Below, piece after piece: positions 1 through 11,645 of a stretch of DNA of 64,000 nucleotides. Each line of letters begins with the position of its first letter. Position 1 is the stretch's first letter. Below the pieces are notes generated by a model, which saw nothing but the letters and a program-made list of their open reading frames with translations, had not been told where the DNA came from and made no database searches. The translations under genes were made by a program, and so were the position numbers. The stretch lies in contig NC_134426.1 of the NCBI RefSeq assembly GCF_030867145.1, forward strand, positions 3,906,001-3,970,000, given 5' to 3'. The stretch comes from Opisthocomus hoazin. Lineage: Eukaryota; Chordata; Aves; Opisthocomiformes; Opisthocomidae.

Positions 1-3000
1 GCCCACAAAGAGGCCAGGTGGCCACGAAAAGGTCATGTGTCCAACAAATAAAGGCTGGTTGCTTGTCAAGATGCCAGGTGGGCACAAGAAGAAAAGCTGG
101 ATGCCCACCAAGATGCCAGGTGGGCACCAAAAGAAATGCCATGTGGCAAGCAATATGGCACATGACCAGCAAAAGAAATGCCAGCTGCCTACCAAAAGAA
201 AACCTGCGTGCCAACCAAAATGCCTTGTGGCCTCGAAAACACCACATGCCCACAAGAATAAGCGATGGGTGCCCAGCAAACAAAATGCAAGGTGCCCACC
301 AAAAGAAACTGTGGGTGCCAACCAAGATGCCAGGTGGCCAACAAAATAAAAGATGGCTGCATAGCAAGATGCCAGGTGCCCACGAAAAGAAATGCCAGCT
401 GCCCACCAAAATGCCACCTGCCAACCAAAATCAATGCAACGTGCTCACCAAAAGAACACCTGGCTGCCCACCAAAACACCATGTGGCCACCAAAACACCA
501 CATGCCCACAAGAATAAACGATGGGTTCCAAGCAAATGAAATGCCAAGTGCCCAACAAAACGCCAGGTGACCCCCAACAGAAATGGTGGGTGCCAACTAC
601 GATGGCTGGTGTTCACCAAAATAAATGCTGGCTGAACACAGAGACGCCAGGTGGCCACAAAAATACCACGTGCCCACCAAAACTAGTGCCGAGTGCCCAC
701 CAAGATGCCAAGAGGATACCCAAATGCCAGGTGGCCACCAAAAGAAGTGCCAGGTGCCCACCAAGATGCTGCGTGCCCACCAAAAGGAACACCGGCTGTT
801 CACCAAGATGCCAGGTGACCACCAAAATGCCATATGCCTGCCAAGAGCAACACCGGCTGCCCACCAAGATGCCATGTGCCCATCAAAATAAATGCTCAGT
901 GCCCACCAATATGCTGGGTGCTCACCAAAATAAAGCTGGGTGCCCACCAAGATGCCAGGTGACCACAAGAACATCATGTGCTCACAAAAATAAATGGTGC
1001 GTACCTAGGAAGATGCCAGGTGGCCAACACAAGAAGTGCCGGGTGGCCGCCAAGATGCCAGGTGGCCACCAAAACACCAGGTGTAAATTAAAAGAAACTC
1101 GAGGTGCCCACCAAGATGACAGGTGGCAACCGAAACAAAACGTGCCCAGCAAAAGAAATGCCAGGTGCCTACCAAGATTGCAGGTGGCCACCAAAATGCC
1201 ACATGGCCACGAAAAGAAACGCTGTCTGCCCAACCAGATGAATGCCATGTGCCTACCAACAGAAAAACTGTGTGCCAACCAAAGAACCATGTGCCCACCA
1301 AAAGAAATGCTGGGTACTCACCAAGATGCTGGGTGCCAAGGAAAAGAAATGCTGGGTGCTTGCAAAGATGCTAGGTGGCCACCTAAGTGCTTGGTGGTGA
1401 CCCAGAAAAATACTGGGTGCCCACCAAGACGGCAGCTGGCAACCAGAATAAACACCAGGTGTCCACCAAGAGGCCAGGTGGCCAGCAAAAACCAGGTGCC
1501 CACCGAAAGGAATTCTGGGTGCCCACCAAGATGCCAGGTACCCGCCAAAAAGCCACGTGGCCAGCAAAAGAAACGCCGGGTGACTAAGAAGTAGCCAGGT
1601 GCCCCCCAAGATGCCAGGTGCCTGCCAAAAGTAACAGCGGGTGACCATTCAGATGCCAGGTGACCACAAAAATGCCCCATGCACACCAAAAGAAATGCCA
1701 GGTGCCCGCCAATCAAAAACCTGGGTGCCCACCATGATTAATGCCACATGCCCACCAAAAGAGACACTGGGTACCCACCAAAAGACCACGTGACCAGCAA
1801 AATCAAGACTGGGTGCCCAACAAGATGCCAGCTTGTCACCAAAACGTCACGTACCCACCAAAAATATCACAGGGGGCCCACCAATATTCCAGGTGGCACC
1901 CAAAATGCCAGGTGGCCACCAAAAGAAAGGCTGGTTGCCTATCAAGATGGCAGCTGGCCACCACAACGCGACATGCCCAACAAACAAAATGCTGGGTGCC
2001 CACCGAGATGCCAGGTGCCCACCAAAGGAAATGCTGGGTGGTTAAGGAGATGCCAGGTGGCCACCTGGTGAAAAACTCGGGCTAAGCATTTAGGTGGCCA
2101 TCAAGATAAAGACTAGGTGCCCACCAAGATGCCAGCTGGCCACCAAATTAAACGCTTGCTGCTCATCAGTATTCCAGGTGGCAACCAATAAGCCAGGGCC
2201 CCACGAAAGAAAATGCCAGGTGGCCACCAAAACACCATGTGGCCACCAAAACTAATGCTGCGTGCTCACAAAGATGCCAGGTGGTCCCTATAACTCCATG
2301 TGCTCACTCAGATAAATGCCAGATGCCCACCAAGATGTCAGCTGGCCACCAAATAGTCATGTGCCCAGGAAAATCAACACTGGGTGCCCACCAAGATGTC
2401 AGGTGCCCACCAAAGTAAAGTCTGGGTCCTTACCAAATGTTGGTGCTCTCCAAAATACATGCTGGGTGCCCAGCAAGATGCCAGGTGGCACCCAAAATCA
2501 CGGGTGCCCACCAAAAGACACACTGGGTGCCCATGAAGATGCTGGTTGCCCAACTAAATGTCACATGCCCACCAGAAGAAACGCTGGGTGCCCACATAGA
2601 TGCCAGGTGACCACGAAAAAGCCATGTGTCCACCAAATAAATGCTGGTTGCGTGTCAAGATGTCAGGTGGGTACCAAAAGAAATGCCACGTGCTCAGCAA
2701 GATGACACTTGTCCAGCAAAAGAAATGCCAGCTGCCTACCAAAATAAAACCTGCGTGCACACCAAAACGCCATGCGGCCACCCAAACACCACATGCCCAC
2801 CAGAATAAGCGATGGGTGCACAGCAAACAAAATGCCAGGTGCCCACCAAAAGAAAAGGTGGGTGCAAACTAAGATGCCAGCTGGCCACCAAAAGAAACGC
2901 TGGGTGCCCATCAATATTCCAGGTCGCAATCTATACGCCAGGTGCCCATGAAAAGAAATTCCAGGTGGCCACCAAAACACCACCTGCTCACCAAAACTAA

Positions 3001-5705
3001 TGCTGGGTGCCCACCAAGATGCCAGGTGCCCACCAAAAGGTCACATGCCCCCCAGAAGAAACACTGGGTGCCCATGAAGATGCTGTGTGGCCAAATAAAT
3101 TCCACATGCCCACCGGAAGAGATGCTGTGTGCCCACAAAGATGCCAGGTGGTCTCTATAACACCATGTGCTCACCCAGAGAAATGCCAGATGCACACCAA
3201 GATGTCAGGTGGCCACCAAATAGTCATGTGCCCAGGAAAATCAACACTGGGTGCCCACCAAGATGCCACGTGCCCACACAAAAAAAGGCTGGGTCCTTAC
3301 CAAATGTTGGTGCTCTCCAAAATAGATGCTGGGTGCCCAGCAAGATGCCAGGTGGCACCCAAAATGCCACATGCCCACCAAAAGATACACTGGGTGCCCA
3401 GCAAGATGCTGGGTGGCAAACTAGATGTCACATACCCAGCAAAATAAACAGTGTGTGCGCACATAGATGCCAGGTGGCCACGAAAAAGCCATGTGTCCAC
3501 CAAATAAAGGCTGGTTGCCTGTCAAGATGCTATGTGGGCATCAAAAGAAACGCTGGGTGCCCACCAAGATGCCAGGTGGCCACCAAAAGAAATGCCACGT
3601 GCCCACCAAGATGACACGTGGCCAGTAAAATAAATGCCAGCTGCCCACCAAAAGAAAACCTGCGTGCACACCAAAACACCATGTGGCCACCAAAACACCA
3701 CATGCCCACAAGAATAAGCGATGGGTGCCCACCAAACCAAATTCCAGGTGCCCACCAAAAGAAACGGTGGGTGCCAACCAAGATGACATGTGGCCAACAA
3801 AAGAAACGCTGGGTACCCATCAATATTTCAGGTGGCAATCAATAAGCCAGGTGCCCACAAAAAGAAATGCCAGGTGGCCATCAAAACACCACGTGCTCAC
3901 CAAAACTAATGCTGGGTGCGCACGAAGATGCCAGATGGACACCTGAAAGCCATGTGCTCAGGAAAATGAATGCTGGGTGCCCACCAAGATGCCAGGTGTC
4001 CACAAAAATGCCAGGTGGCCACCAAAAGAAACACTGGGTGCCCATGAAGATGCTGGGTGTCCAACGAAATTCCGCATGCACACCAAAAGAAACGCTGTGT
4101 GCCCACAAAGATGCCAGGTGGCCACCAAAAGAAATGCCAGCTGCCCACCAAAATGCCACGTGCCAACCAAAATCAATGCCACGTGTCCACCAAAAAGAAA
4201 AACTGGGTGCCCACCAAAACACCCTGTGGCCACCAAAACACCACATGCCCACAAGACTAAACGATGGGTGCCCAGCAAACGAAATGCCAAGTGCCCAACA
4301 AAACGCCAGGTGCCCACCAATAGAAATGGTGGGTGCCAACCACGATGGCTGGTGTCCACCAAAATAAATGCTGGCTGTGCACCGAGACGCCAGGTGGCCA
4401 CAAAAATACCACGTGCCCACCAAAAGAAGTGCTGAGTGCACACCAAGATGCCAGGTGGCCACCAAAATGCCACCTGCGAACCAAAATCAATGCCACGTGT
4501 CCACCAAGATGCTGCGTGCCTACCAAAATTAACAGCGGGTGCACATTAAGATGCCAGGTGGCCACAATAATGCCCCATGCACACCAAAAGAAATGCCAGG
4601 TGCCCACCAATCAAAAACCTGGGTGCCCACCATGATTAATGCCACATGCCCACCAAAAGAGACACTGGGTACCCACCAAAAGACCACGTGACCCACAAAA
4701 TAAATGCTGCGTGCCCAACTAGATGCCAGCTTGTCACCAAAACGCCACGTACCCACCAAAAATATCACAGGGTGCCCACCAACATACAAGGTGGCACCCA
4801 AAGCGCCTGGTACCAACCAAAATAAATGGTGGGTGCCAACCACGATGGCTGGTGCTCAGCAAAATAAATGCTGGGTGCCCACCAAGATGCTGGGTACTCA
4901 CCAAATTAAATCTGGGTGCCCACCAAGATGCCAGGTGACCACAAGAACACCATGTGCCCACAAAAATAAATGGTGCGTCCCTATGAAGATGCCAGATGGA
5001 CACCACAAGAAGTGCTGGGTGCCCACCAAGATACCAGGTGGCCACGAAAACACCAGGTGTATATTAAAATAATGTCGAGGTGCCCAACAAGATGCCAGGT
5101 GGCCACCAGAAGAAATGCCACGTGGTAAGCAGGATGGCATGTGGACACCATAAGAAGTGCCAGGTGCACACCAAGATGCTGCTTGCCCTACAAAAGGAAC
5201 ACCGGCTGGTCACCAAGATGCCCGGTGACCACCAAGATGCCATGTGCCCGCTAAGAGAAACGCCGGGTGCTCAACAAGGTGCTGGGTGCTCACCAAAATA
5301 AAGCTGGGTGCCCACCAAGATGCCAGGTGACCACAAGAACATCATGTGCCCACAAAAATAAATGGTGCGTCCCTAGGAAGATGCCAGGCGGCCACCACAA
5401 GAAGTGCTGGGTGCCCACCAAGATACCAGGTGGCCACCAAAACACCAGGTGCAAATTAAAAGAAACTCGAGGTGCCCAGCAAGATGCCAGCTGGCAACCA
5501 AAACACAACGTGCCCAGCAAAAGAAATGCCAGGTGCCTACCAAGATTGCAGGTGGCCACCAAAATGCCACATGGCCACGAAAAGAAGCGCTGTCTGCCCA
5601 ACCAGATGAATGCCACGTGCCTACCAACAGAAAAACTGGGTGCCAACCAAAGGACCATGTGCCCACCAAAAGAAATGCTGGGTACCCACCAAGATGCTGG
5701 ATGCC
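1..5705. repeat. 20/23-bp minisatellite, block A
   Basis: Tandem array of two alternating short units, about 20 bp (CCACCAAGATGCCAGGTG type) and 23 bp (CCACCAAAAGAAATGCCAGG type), giving a dimer of about 43 bp. Units diverge mainly at the middle GCCAGGTG, GCTGGGTG or GCCACGTG step. Most units carry a CANNTG E-box (CAGGTG, CACGTG or CAGCTG), and many carry the 10-bp palindrome GGTGGCCACC. Stop codons are rare in several frames, so the array yields many overlapping open frames on both strands. Their products are only low-complexity HQKK/PTK or WHFFW repeats, so I do not call genes. The array runs off the left edge and ends at an LTR terminus at 5706. Confidence 0.95.
2281..4014. repeat. higher-order repeat of the minisatellite (about 0.87-0.91 kb)
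   Basis: Two adjacent long units can be aligned within block A. The text at 2281 recurs at 3148 and that at 2621 recurs at 3488 (both offset 867). From 2811 to 3720 the offset is 909, so the second unit has gained about 42 bp, one extra dimer. The phrase at 32 also matches 2621, an offset of 2589 or about 3 x 863. The right end is approximate. This is higher-order satellite organisation, not random drift of single units. Confidence 0.75.
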
Positions 5706-5965
5706 TGTCTTGATTTCGGCTGCTGCCGGCAACAGAAGCGCCATGTGGACGCCCCTCCCTCCGCCGACATGCGGAGGAGAATGAAAAAAAAAGAAACAGG
5801 CAGAAACTGGTGGGTCGGGATAAGGGCAGTTTAACAGAACAGCAAACAGAGGGAACAGGAACAACAACTTTACAAATAAGGAGAAAACACAACAACGAAC
5901 CGCACGACCCAGACAGCCGCTCTCCTGAACAGGACCGGCACCGCGCCCCACCAAGCCGCGAGCGA
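5706..5965 (+). mobile_element. ERV LTR fragment, 5' end intact, 3' truncated
   Basis: Starts TGTCTTGATTTCGGC and can be aligned through about 260 bp with the complete solo LTR at 42,391-42,807, sharing the purine-rich GAGGAGAATGAAAA stretch and the GGCAGAAACTGGTGGGTCGG stretch. Homology stops near GCGAGTTCC, where the pentanucleotide repeat begins, so about 150 bp of the LTR 3' end is missing. Its 5' terminus lies exactly at the edge of the minisatellite. Confidence 0.75.
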
Positions 5966-8225
5966 GTTCCTCAGCACCATACCATACCCAATGCCGTGCC
6001 TTACCAGTGCCATACTGTACCCCATGCAGTACCACATACACAATGCAAAACACCGTACCCTGCTATACGTACCAGACAAACAATATGAGATATTATGCCA
6101 TACTACAGCTACCATACCTACAAACCATGCCATGCCTACAAACCGTGTCACAGAAACCACACCACACACACAATGCACACCAGACATCCGTACCAAACCA
6201 TACCATACAAAACACAATGGGAAATACAACACGTTACAAAGTGCAATACAATACAGTAAATGCCACACCCTACAAAAAAATAGAAATCACCGTACAAAAT
6301 ACAACACCTACAATGCAATGGAAACACCGCAGTACAAAAACACAGGACAATACAAACTACAATACATGCGATAGAGCCTGTTGCCCTCTATCCCAGAACT
6401 CCAGCGGTGGGACTCAGTCCACCGTGTCTCGCTAATCCCCATGAATATGCAATAGAATATGATACAGATGGTGTGTACTCTTCTACAAAATAGTGCACAG
6501 TACTACAGTGCCGTGCCAAACAAAGTCCAACACAAGCCGTACGCTACAAGCTGTGCAGTACAAGCCACGCCACACATAGAACACACTGCAACATACACTG
6601 CAATGCAAAATGCATGACAGTGCATACCATACAATGAATACCATGCAATGCATAAAATACAATACAAAAACCCGACAACGCAATGCAGAATTCAATGCAA
6701 TTCAGAATACAGCACATACAATAAATAAAATACCGTACCCTGCAGCACACACCATACAACACGACCCACACAATACAGTACCTGCTTTACAGCAATGCCG
6801 TAGCGTGACATACGATACATGGAATGCAACACAACGCAAAAACCACAACACAAACAACACGCAGAACACATACAATAGAAAATACAGCACACACGACACC
6901 ACACACACTGTAGCACAGCATACAATGTACCTATTACGTATCATCAAATGCGTACAATGCAATACAGAATACAAACCAAAACACGATGCCTTCAACACAA
7001 AACACACAATGTACAGGCAAGACAACACACACCACACGATGCAATGCCACATCATACAAACCAATGCCATACAACACACACCACACACTAAACAAAGCAA
7101 TATATAAACCACATACAGGACATACAATGCCTACACACAGTACAATACACACAACACAACACACACCACACCGCAGGTAAAACAGAACACTGTAGATACA
7201 ATACACAACATAAAATACAATACTCACCATACCACACTATACAGTGCATACCATACAAATCCCAATGGAATAGAAAACACAATACAATAAATACCATACC
7301 GTATATTGCACACAAAATAATACCTACAATACATACAGTAAAATAAATACCATACCATATAATGCATTAAACAGATGAAACAGAGTATAATACATAAAAT
7401 GCAGTACAAAATACAGTACCGTACAATGCAATACAATCCCATGCAATGCCATACCATACAATAGATACCATACAACAGAAAACAAAGTAGGATACATAAA
7501 ATACAATAAAAAGCATACCATAGCATAAAATACACACTATACTTAAAAAAATAAATACCATACCATACAATAAAATAATTCCATACCAGAGAACAGAATG
7601 AAAACATTCAATACAAACAGCACAACGCAATACAAGAGAATCAAGACCAACACAATACACACAACCCAACAGACACAGCAGACAGCACCCAATAGAACAC
7701 AAAATACACAGTGTAATACATCACATACCAGGCATGATATATGATTCTATATTCTATACACAATACACATAATACAACAGGAAATGCAATGCAATAGAAA
7801 ACACAACACTATGAAGAGTAAATACAATACAAACAATACCAAGATAACACAGTGCAGGCAGTACAATAGCGTACCATACAATGCATAATATGAAATAGAA
7901 AATTAAATACAAGTTTGAAAATAGAATACAAAACACAATATATAGAGCACGGCACAGACAATACCCTACGATACAAACAACACCCTACGATCCACACAGC
8001 ACAAACCCATAAAATGCCCACAATACCACACCACACCACAACACAGACAATACATCCCATAACAAACGCTGCCGTTCAACACGTACCATTGATGCACACC
8101 CAGCAACACCCTGCCTGCTCAACAACACCGTACCCCCAAAACCACCTCCCCAACACCACACCAGCAATGCCGTACCTCCACAGACCAGACAGCACAAAAT
8201 GCACCACAACATCCCAAACACCGCA
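5966..8225. repeat. degenerate pentanucleotide repeat (ATACC/ATACA type)
   Basis: About 2.3 kb of tract in a loose 5-bp register, with ACCAT, ATACA, ACAAT and CACAC words on the plus strand (TGTAT/GGTAT on the other). It is clearest at 7210-7760 and decays toward both ends. A non-repeat insert lies at about 6372-6445. Open frames here are compositional. Confidence 0.85.
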
Positions 8226-8990
8226 CACCCCTCCTCTGAGCCTTGCTCCCGGCACACAGACGGCCCCTGGCCCTGCCGCGCTGGCTGTGCCCATGCCGAG
8301 CTGGGCTGTGTGTGCCGCAGGTGGCAGAGCCCAGCTCCGCGGCTTGGGGTCCCTCCCGGACACACCTCTGCCTGCCCACCCCCTCCCGCAGCTTGGCCCC
8401 CGGGCAGAGCCCCGCGTCTGCCTGTGGCACCCCCGCCAGCCGGCTGGCTATCACCCCTCTGGGAACCGCCCCGCGCACCCCTCCGCCGGATCCCCGGGTG
8501 GGCGGTCACCTGCGGGGACAGGCGCTGGGGCTGGGTGTCTGCGGGGGCTCTGCCGGGCGCAGGCAGCCCCGGGGAAGCCGAGGACGCCACGTTCCACCCG
8601 CTGCCGGTGCCTGCGCTGCCGCGTCCCTGGGCATCGCCGTGCCGACGGGTGTGGCCAGTGTCTATTGGTGGCCGTTGGTGGCTCCGCCAGCTGTGGGTGG
8701 TGCCCGTTGGTGTCTCCGCCCAGTGCTGGCTCGGCCAATCCGCAGCCTGGGCCCGGGGCTGGGGGACCGCTCCCTGGCCTCCACACAGCGCAGCAGCCAG
8801 CACAGCACCGACAGTGTCACACAGACCGTGGGCACAGGGCAGTCGGTACCACAGAACCCAGCAGCACAGCACAGGGAACGCGACAGAGAGCGGACAGGGC
8901 AGTGAATCCCACAGCGCAGCACACGCTGCACACCGCGCAGTGCACAGGAACGCAGCGCAGAAATCAGGAACATGAAATAAAACGAGGAGC
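8226..8990. promoter_or_regulatory. CpG-rich island with opposed CCAAT boxes
   Basis: An abrupt change from AT-rich pentamer to GC- and CpG-rich sequence. ATTGG (an inverted CCAAT) is at 8664-8668 and CCAAT at 8735-8739, with further GTTGG words nearby. The long open frames on both strands follow from GC content and show no domain I recognise. The stretch looks like a promoter-type CpG island; which gene it would serve is not visible. It could instead be GC-rich satellite flank. Confidence 0.4.
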
Positions 8991-10800
8991 TGACAAGTGA
9001 CTGCTAGTGACATGTGCTGTGACAGTTAACGAGTGCGTCCCATGTGACACAATTCCTTCAGAGGATGATGTCGGAGTAACCCAGAGGTGTTTTTCTCCCC
9101 TCTCCATGTTCCAAGTTTCCTCCAGTAATCGCCAGTCTGATGCGACTCATTCGACGGAAGATTGCCAGCAGCCGCCACTGTTCCTGTTTGTGGAGGTCAG
9201 TTTCTTGTAATAGGGCTGTCTGCCCCAGCGTTTCCCTTTCGGAAGCATCTGATCTTCAGCTGAAAGAGAAATCAAAAATCTTCAACTAAAATTCACACTT
9301 TTCTTTGTTCCTTCTGTTTGGGTTTATGGTCCTGGATCGTTTATCAGCTGGGTAGGTCCAACGTGAAGTGCAGGAGCGTGTGTGTAGGGACACAGCGGAA
9401 ACCCTGGTGCAGTGACAGAGCTCTGGTTTCAGCAGCAATGGAGAGATGTGTCGTGCCTGCACCTAGTTTTGAACCAGAGTCTCAGTAACAAAAATTTTTG
9501 CATGTGTTACATGATGGATGTTACATGATGTCCTTCATCTGTTGTGGCTGCTTTAGTTCTTGACTCCATCAAAATCAACTGTAGTGCTGGAAGTTGCAAA
9601 ATGTTCTTCGCTTCTTCTATTAATTGGTGGTTATTCCAACCACCAAACAGCTCTATGAGGCTGTGCTTTATCTTTGCAATGTGCAACATTTTTTTCAGCA
9701 GATTTCCAGCAATTGCTAGAAATGCAGCTGTGGTGTTCGGTTTGGTTGTTGCTTTTTTTTAAAGTATCAACTATTTCATCAAAGTTTTAATAGATTTCAT
9801 TGGCCAAAGCCACAAGGCATGATTGCACCTTGATTTCATTCAGGCTGTTCCAAGGGAAAGTAGTGAAAAATGCTACAGAACTTCTTTCAGCTTCCCTCCT
9901 TCCCCACCCCGCTACTAAAGCTGCTTTTGCTCTTTCACATAGAAGGGCTGTCATTTTCAAAGGGTGTCTTTGTCAAGTTTGGCAAAAATCCCATTCCCTG
10001 CTCTGCCACTTCTTACTGGGTCCTGTCTATGTGCACACATGACTGCAGTCAGTGAGCGAAATTACGGTAAGGAATTTGCAGCAGGCTGCTGTCGGCAATG
10101 GGCAGTGCTATGGAGTAGTTATTTCTGCAGTAGCCAAGTAGAGGTCTGAGGAACTGGGAAGCGTGCTGAGGTCTGATGAGCCTGGAGACGTTTGGTGATG
10201 TAGACGTAGCATGGGGTTCTTTCTTCCTTACAGCCTCAGTCAGCCTCTCATGTCTCTGTCTGTCTGTCCCAAGGGCTGGAGGCGTCAGTTATACCCAGTG
10301 GCTTTCCACCACAGATGGTGAAAATCTCAGGAGTACGACTATGGTTTGTCCTGCTGGCGTGCAGGCACGGGCACTGGTCTGCCAAGATGATGTGACATCC
10401 TCAGAAGAGTTTCGTGTCTTTTCTCACTTTTGGAGTGTTGCCAAGTTACGCTCTTATCTTCCTCATTCTGCTCTGATCTTGTAGATACCTGGTCCTGCTT
10501 TTGTCCCTCTCCTGGGTACCTTTCTGGAGAGCCATTCCACAGGCCCGTGGTGTCTGAGCAGGGGCTGTGTCCCTTTGCGTGGTGGCTGTTGGCCAGCTGT
10601 CAGCTCACAGGGGCTGGTGGCTGTCACCCTCCTTGCTGTGTGAGGGACAGGGAGCAGATGGGACCCCGTGCTCTCCTGGCCTGCCTGGATGTGTTCTTGG
10701 CAGATGTGAGCAGATGGAGATGGCTGCTTTGTTGAGAAGAAACAAGAGTACCTCTGAGATTTACTCAGTTAAATGCTCAGCTGTTATGAAAGAAATAAAA
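8991..10800. other. no clear gene; weak exon-like stretches
   Basis: Mostly unique sequence. A short plus-strand open stretch at about 9007-9206 ends at GTGGAG followed by GTCAGT, a possible splice donor, with no recognised product. On the minus strand, 9507-9689 holds a 60-codon frame (MLHIAKIKHSLIELF start) that also looks exon-like, perhaps from an old processed copy. Neither is supported well enough to call. Confidence 0.3.
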
Positions 10801-10847
10801 GGCTTCCAGAGGGTGGAACTCAGGGTGGGGTGGGGGGGGTGCCCCGG

Positions 10848-10867
10848 GGCATGCTGGGAGCTGTAGT
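10848..10867 (-). promoter_or_regulatory. ZNF143/Staf-type binding site, copy 1
   Basis: The minus strand reads ACTACAGCTCCCAGCATGC, a close match to the known Staf/ZNF143 (SBS, also THAP11-associated) consensus ACTACANNTCCCAGNATGC. This element is typical of CpG-rich vertebrate promoters. Use in vivo is not shown by the sequence. Confidence 0.55.
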
Positions 10868-10919
10868 CCTGGGGCATGCCCTGGGGCAGGGGCTGCTGGG
10901 TGGCCATGTTGGTTCCCGG

Positions 10920-10940
10920 GGCATGCTGGGAGCTGTAGGC
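10920..10940 (-). promoter_or_regulatory. ZNF143/Staf-type binding site, copy 2
   Basis: Second copy of the same element 72 bp away. It keeps the TCCCAGCATGC core, but the ACTACA end is changed (GCCTACA). It lies in the duplicated 70-bp unit, so it arose with that duplication. Confidence 0.45.
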
Positions 10941-11645
10941 CCGGGCAGGGGCTGCCGCCAGCCATGTTGGTGTGGCAGGGACAGGATCCAGTCCAGGCCC
11001 CAGCTGAGGTGAGGGCTGGGGTTGCCCGTGAGGGGAGCGGGGCCCTGAGGCGGGCACTGGGGGCTCTGCTGCCTGCTGGTCGCACCAGGGGGGTGGGGGG
11101 AGCTCCCTGCTGGAGCCGGGCCCGGCCGGGGCAGCCTTGGGGGTGAGCCCAGAGCTGGGGAGGGGCAGGGGACGGAGACGGAGCCCCTGGGCACAGGCAC
11201 CAGTGGGCTGTGGGCTGAGCAAGGGAAGGCAGAGCTACTCCGGTGTGCGTTGTCTTTCCCTCTGCTCCCTTCTCCCCTCCCTGTCCCTCGGTGAGGCTGG
11301 TGTCCTTCCCTGGTGTCCTTCCCTGGTGAGGTGAGCTCCCAGCCTGGGCTGAGGGAGAGAGAAAAGGGGTGAGGGGAGAGGGGTCGCAGCCCTGAGTGTG
11401 CAGCTTTCATACAGCCGCCCTGTTCTGAAGATACCGTGTGTCTGTGGGTCAGCGTTACCTGAAGATTTTTTTTCCTGGTTGATTTGATGCAGCGTGGTAC
11501 ATTTTGGTGGGAACAGGGGGATGATGTTTTCAAAGTTGCTGAAAATGAGGTGATCCTGGTGGTGGGTTTTTTTTCTGTGCCTGGTCTGGGAGCATCATTC
11601 TGCATGTACTGCTAAATTTATGTCTTCATTTCATTCAAACTGCAG

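Larger units (their letters stand above)
10801..11350. repeat. GC-rich stretch with a duplicated 70-bp unit
   Basis: Strongly G-rich plus strand. A unit containing CCCGGGGCATGCTGGGAGC, then CAGGGGCTGC, then GCCATGTTGGT occurs twice (about 10,845-10,916 and 10,917-10,972). Open frames on both strands are compositional. Confidence 0.6.

Noticed and set aside
18-1594. Long open frames of 170-360 codons across the minisatellite on both strands
   Set aside because: They follow from the repeat composition, occur in several overlapping frames, and encode only low-complexity repeats.
1-5705. CRISPR-like array
   Set aside because: Units are tandem without unique spacers, and the DNA is vertebrate.
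5991-7702. Open frames in the pentanucleotide tract
   Set aside because: Compositional; Tyr/Cys/Val-rich or Thr/His-rich low-complexity text with no domain.
7915-9013. Overlapping 361- and 342-codon frames on opposite strands
   Set aside because: Stop-poor because of GC content, and the plus-strand frame starts in the pentamer tract. No recognised domain.
10820-11605. 261-codon Pro/Ser-rich minus-strand frame
   Set aside because: It runs through the duplicated GC-rich unit; composition explains it and no domain is present.
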